From Pararge aegeria (taxonomy: Eukaryota > Arthropoda > Insecta > Lepidoptera > Nymphalidae): 64,000 nucleotides of DNA. The position numbers were made by a program, and so were the translations under genes. The stretch lies in NCBI RefSeq assembly GCF_905163445.1, contig NC_053202.1, positions 12,524,001-12,588,000 of the forward strand. Reading direction: 5' to 3'. The notes beneath the pieces were generated by a model. That model was not told the origin of the DNA and did not search any database. It saw only the letters and a program-made list of their open reading frames with translations. Shown piece by piece: positions 63,476 through 64,000 of the stretch; positions within the stretch are counted from its first letter, which is position 1; each line of letters opens with the position of its first letter.

Positions 63476-63841
63476 GATAAATAATTGAAGATAAATAAAC
63501 ATGCAAACTGCGACGTGACATACTGAAATTGAATCTGGTCATGTCACCCTTTAGAATAACGAGGCAACTGGCAACCCTACGTCTAGGGAGTTACTCTACA
63601 AAGAAGGCTTTGTTAAAGTAACAAGAATATTAAAACAAGCGCGCGCAAAGTGCCGCTTGCTAATTAAAATCACTAATACAAGGAAGGGGGTTAATTATAT
63701 ATTTCTTAGCTAATTAAATACATTGGAGATAACTCGCATTATCTTATATGCTGAACCTATAATGTGTTGTGGTAATCCGATATTCAATTACCCCTCAAAC
63801 TTCTACATGTTCAACTGATACGTAGAATTCAAGGTATTCAA
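63476..63841. other. unrecognised stretch
   Basis: AT-rich; no family recognised. Confidence 0.35.
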
Positions 63842-63980
63842 TTTCCGGTAGGAGAAATTGGGGAATTTATAATCTCTGAATTTTCTCTGGTCTGGTCTCG
63901 TAGGAGGCTTTTTCCGTGGCTAGTTACTACCCTACCGAAAAAGACTTGCCGCTAAGCGATTTAGTGTTCCGGTGCGACTT
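63842..63980 (+). mobile_element. SINE-B copy, inner part
   Basis: 'ggggaatttataatctctga', 'tctctggtctggtctcgtag' and 'gccgctaagcgatttagtgt' match. A T run at 63980-63989 ends it and the window closes soon after. Confidence 0.8.
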
Positions 63981-64000
63981 TTTTTTTTATTGTTCAACTT

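Overview
This window is animal nuclear DNA, almost certainly from a moth or butterfly (Lepidoptera). The evidence is the repeat content: two tRNA-derived SINE families, a SINE-like family with an (ATG)n tail, RTE-, CR1- and Jockey-type LINE ends and short Helitrons of kinds I recognise as common in lepidopteran genomes. The abundance of SINE-A makes a nymphalid-type butterfly plausible, but that is a weak inference. Base composition is AT-rich. I found no intact protein-coding gene, no rRNA or functional tRNA gene and no CRISPR array in 64 kb. Nearly every open frame longer than 60 codons lies by chance in a repeat, or is a decayed piece of a reverse transcriptase.

Layout. 1-8.3 kb: SINE-C and SINE-A copies, a possible non-coding first exon ending in a strong splice donor (about 3095-3243), a complete Helitron (4050-4417), a SINE split by a Helitron (5322-5705) and a long near-perfect hairpin (7812-7876). 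8.3-14.7 kb: a Helitron inside a Helitron (9288-9850), the 3' end of a LINE carrying a restriction-like endonuclease (11628-12655), an RTE LINE 3' end (12947-13378) and a SINE inside a SINE (14084-14685). 14.7-23.6 kb: a foldback repeat with perfect 46-bp arms, a hAT-type MITE with a perfect 8-bp target duplication inside a CR1 fragment (16748-16908), a LINE tail apparently inside an older repeat (19200-19745), a diverged repeat pair (about 20.0 and 21.2 kb) and a CR1 3' end. 23.6-28.8 kb: a long unrecognised stretch, then three diverged copies of an unknown repeat and a second hairpin (27932-27985). 28.8-41 kb: Helitron pieces, a composite repeat, CR1 and Jockey remnants, and a SINE with an internal inversion. 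41-53 kb: a third hairpin (41384-41426), LINE and SINE pieces, a second copy of the composite repeat and another RTE end. 53-64 kb: a LINE tail broken by a MITE that itself holds a Helitron, SINE-A copies broken by or inserted in other elements, and an inverted pair of complete Helitrons.

How it fits together. The window is best read as a layered record of transposition: DNA-transposon MITEs, rolling-circle Helitrons, LINEs and the SINEs that depend on them have inserted into one another. The SINE-C and RTE 3' ends share a short ending and an ATG-repeat tail, which suggests RTE machinery mobilised SINE-C. Such gene-free, deeply nested sequence could be intergenic, a long intron (if the exon near 3.2 kb is real) or sex-chromosome (W) DNA; the sequence alone does not decide. 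Family names such as SINE-A, SINE-B and SINE-C are labels of mine for this window, not database names. Element ends are approximate unless a terminal motif is stated. I did not find a convincing new biological system; the most distinctive items are the short-loop hairpins, the foldback family, the nested insertions with readable junctions and several unclassified repeat pairs.
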